The notes beneath the pieces are model-generated. The model had not been told where the DNA came from. It saw only the letters and a list, made by a program, of their open reading frames with translations, and made no database searches. The position numbers and the translations under genes were made by a program. Positions 39,189-39,987 of a DNA stretch of 39,987 nucleotides are shown piece after piece (the stretch's first letter is position 1; each line of letters begins with the position of its first letter). Origin of the DNA: Chloroflexota bacterium (GTDB lineage Bacteria; Chloroflexota; Anaerolineae; Promineifilales; Promineifilaceae); NCBI GenBank assembly GCA_022616275.1, contig JAKEFB010000208.1, forward strand, positions 1 to 39,987. The letters run 5' to 3'.

Positions 39189-39298
39189 AAAATAGCAATG
39201 AGCAATGAGCGCAGTTGGCAAGGCCAACTACGAGCGATGAGTAATGGAGTGCGCCTGCTTTTATACTCATTGCTCATTGCTTTGCACTCATTGCTTTC
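39189..39298. repeat. Composite element: RATGAGC heptamers, AGTTGGC hairpin and inverted heptamers
   Basis: AGCAATGAGCAATGAGC is followed by the hairpin AGTTGGC-AAG-GCCAACT (39213-39229) and more GAGCGATGAG units. About 30 nt later come inverted units (ACTCATTGCTCATTGC and ACTCATTGC). It fills the gap between ogt and the epimerase-like gene. Confidence 0.85.
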
Positions 39299-39832
39299 TT
39301 ACCAGGGAAAACGCTGCTGGGCGGGGAGGTGGTAGCCTTCCAGGCGCAGGAGCCAGGCTTTGGTGGTGATGCCGCCCGGCGCGCCGTAACCGTGCAGGCT
39401 GCCGTCGGCCCCCAGGACGCGATGGCAGGGGATGATAATAGGCATCGGGTTGGTGGCCATGGCCCGGCCGACGGCCCGGGCGGCGCCCAGGGAGTGGCCC
39501 AGTTGTTGGGCAATCTGGCCGTAGGTACGAACCTCGCCATAGGGAATGGCCAGGGTAGCGCGCAAGGCTGCTTCCTGGAAGGCGTTCAGGTCAGACCAAT
39601 CAATGGACAGGTCAAAGTCGCGCCGCCGGCCGTGCAGGTAGTCGTCGAGCTGCTGCACCACGCCGGCCGTTGCTTCTGCGTCAAACACAACGGGGCCGGC
39701 CGGATGGCGGGCCAACGCTCGCCGGAAGCCGGCTTCGTCAGCCTGGATCTGGACGGCAGCCAGACCGTATTCGGACAGGGCCAGCCAGATGGGGCCAAGG
39801 GGTGTAGACTCAACCTGGCCTATTTTCAGCAT
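39299..39832 (-). CDS. ogt: Methylated-DNA--protein-cysteine methyltransferase
   Basis: 177 residues from ATG 39832. Active-site IIIPCHRVLGADGSLHGYGAPGG (Cys about 138) and the DNA-binding helix region YGEVRTYGQIAQQLGHSLGAARAVGRAM (about 97-124) are standard. It repairs O6-alkylguanine by moving the alkyl group onto its own cysteine and is used once. It is single-domain, without the Ada regulator part. ATG 39832 is preferred over a GTG at 39859. The gene precedes the epimerase-like gene on the same strand, with a repeat-filled spacer of 125 nt, and may share a transcript. Confidence 0.93.
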   Translation of the reverse strand: MLKIGQVESTPLGPIWLALSEYGLAAVQIQADEAGFRRALARHPAGPVVFDAEATAGVVQQLDDYLHGRRRDFDLSIDWSDLNAFQEAALRATLAIPYGEVRTYGQIAQQLGHSLGAARAVGRAMATNPMPIIIPCHRVLGADGSLHGYGAPGGITTKAWLLRLEGYHLPAQQRFPW

Positions 39833-39859
39833 TGACCTGCCTGTTCCCACATTCCGCAC

Positions 39860-39987
39860 CTTAAAATCATGCTTTTGAATAATTAAATTTCAGTAGGTGA
39901 AAAATTCACATACAACATTGCGCGAAATTTCACAATGAGGTCTGCTGGATAGCAGCGTCCCATCGGTTCTCTAATCCTGCCAGGTAG
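39860..39987. other. AT-rich end spacer without a gene
   Basis: A 13-nt palindrome GTGAAAAATTCAC (39897-39909) and two similar AAATTTCA/GAAATTTCAC words (39885-39892, about 39944-39953) lie upstream of ogt. They may mark its promoter or a regulator site. No coding frame is convincing here. Confidence 0.35.

Overview
The window looks like about 40 kb of chromosome from an uncultured Chloroflexota bacterium (Anaerolineae-like). This is an inference. It rests on the moderately high GC content and heavy use of GGCCGG/CGGCCG words, a bacterial isopentenyl phosphate kinase, a DUF512 radical-SAM protein beside cmk/rluB/scpB, a LacI-controlled sugar ABC operon, DUF11-type surface proteins, and intergenic spaces packed with degenerate heptamer repeats and nested palindromes. 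No 16S rRNA gene is present, so the assignment cannot be made firm. No phage, insertion sequence transposase or CRISPR array was seen.

Layout. 1-2.5 kb (minus strand): an accessory patch with a partial antitoxin-like ORF, a ribbon-helix-helix/HNH nuclease pair, a DUF5678 protein followed by a 53-residue ORF, and the dead remnant of a RibD/DHFR-like gene. 2.5-5.65 kb (minus): a two-gene exopolysaccharide cassette, consisting of a Wzz/BY-kinase-like fusion with a degenerate P-loop and an O-antigen ligase/polymerase. 5.9-15 kb (plus): a LacI regulator with a 20-bp palindromic operator, then a sugar-uptake operon (lipoprotein SBP, two permeases, a membrane-anchored TPR protein), a secreted PF10091 glycoamylase-like enzyme and a GH94 phosphorylase. 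Together these read as extracellular cutting, import and cytoplasmic phosphorolysis of a glucan. 15.1-15.3 kb: tRNA-His and tRNA-Arg.

15.4-21 kb (plus): housekeeping and accessory singletons (P1 peptidase, alpha/beta hydrolase, GNAT acetyltransferase, LOG-family protein, isopentenyl phosphate kinase, MFS carrier). 21.2-24.8 kb (minus): a scpB-rluB-cmk-DUF512 operon lacking scpA. 25-28.8 kb: M20 dipeptidase, PhoD-like phosphatase and a convergent Ntn-hydrolase asparaginase, followed by a decayed second copy of the PhoD tail. 29-33.6 kb (plus): tRNA-Asn with a consensus promoter and terminator, phosphoglycerate mutase gpmI, and an ABC-2 exporter trio (one ATPase, two permeases). 33.8-39.8 kb: a GT1 glycosyltransferase, then on the minus strand a large M12B-like metalloprotease with DUF11 repeats, a TIGR01777 epimerase-like protein and the Ogt DNA repair protein.

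The most unusual content lies between the genes. Many junctions carry degenerate heptamer arrays (GAGnnnT, RGATTnn, GTGGCAG and others). These often contain the stop codon of one gene and the apparent start of the next, and in places they are translated. A second layer consists of hairpins whose arms are themselves palindromes. Two of these, 33 kb apart, differ only by substitutions that keep the pairing. Three copies of a TAAAAGCGCTTT operator core link the sugar operon and possibly the exopolysaccharide cassette.
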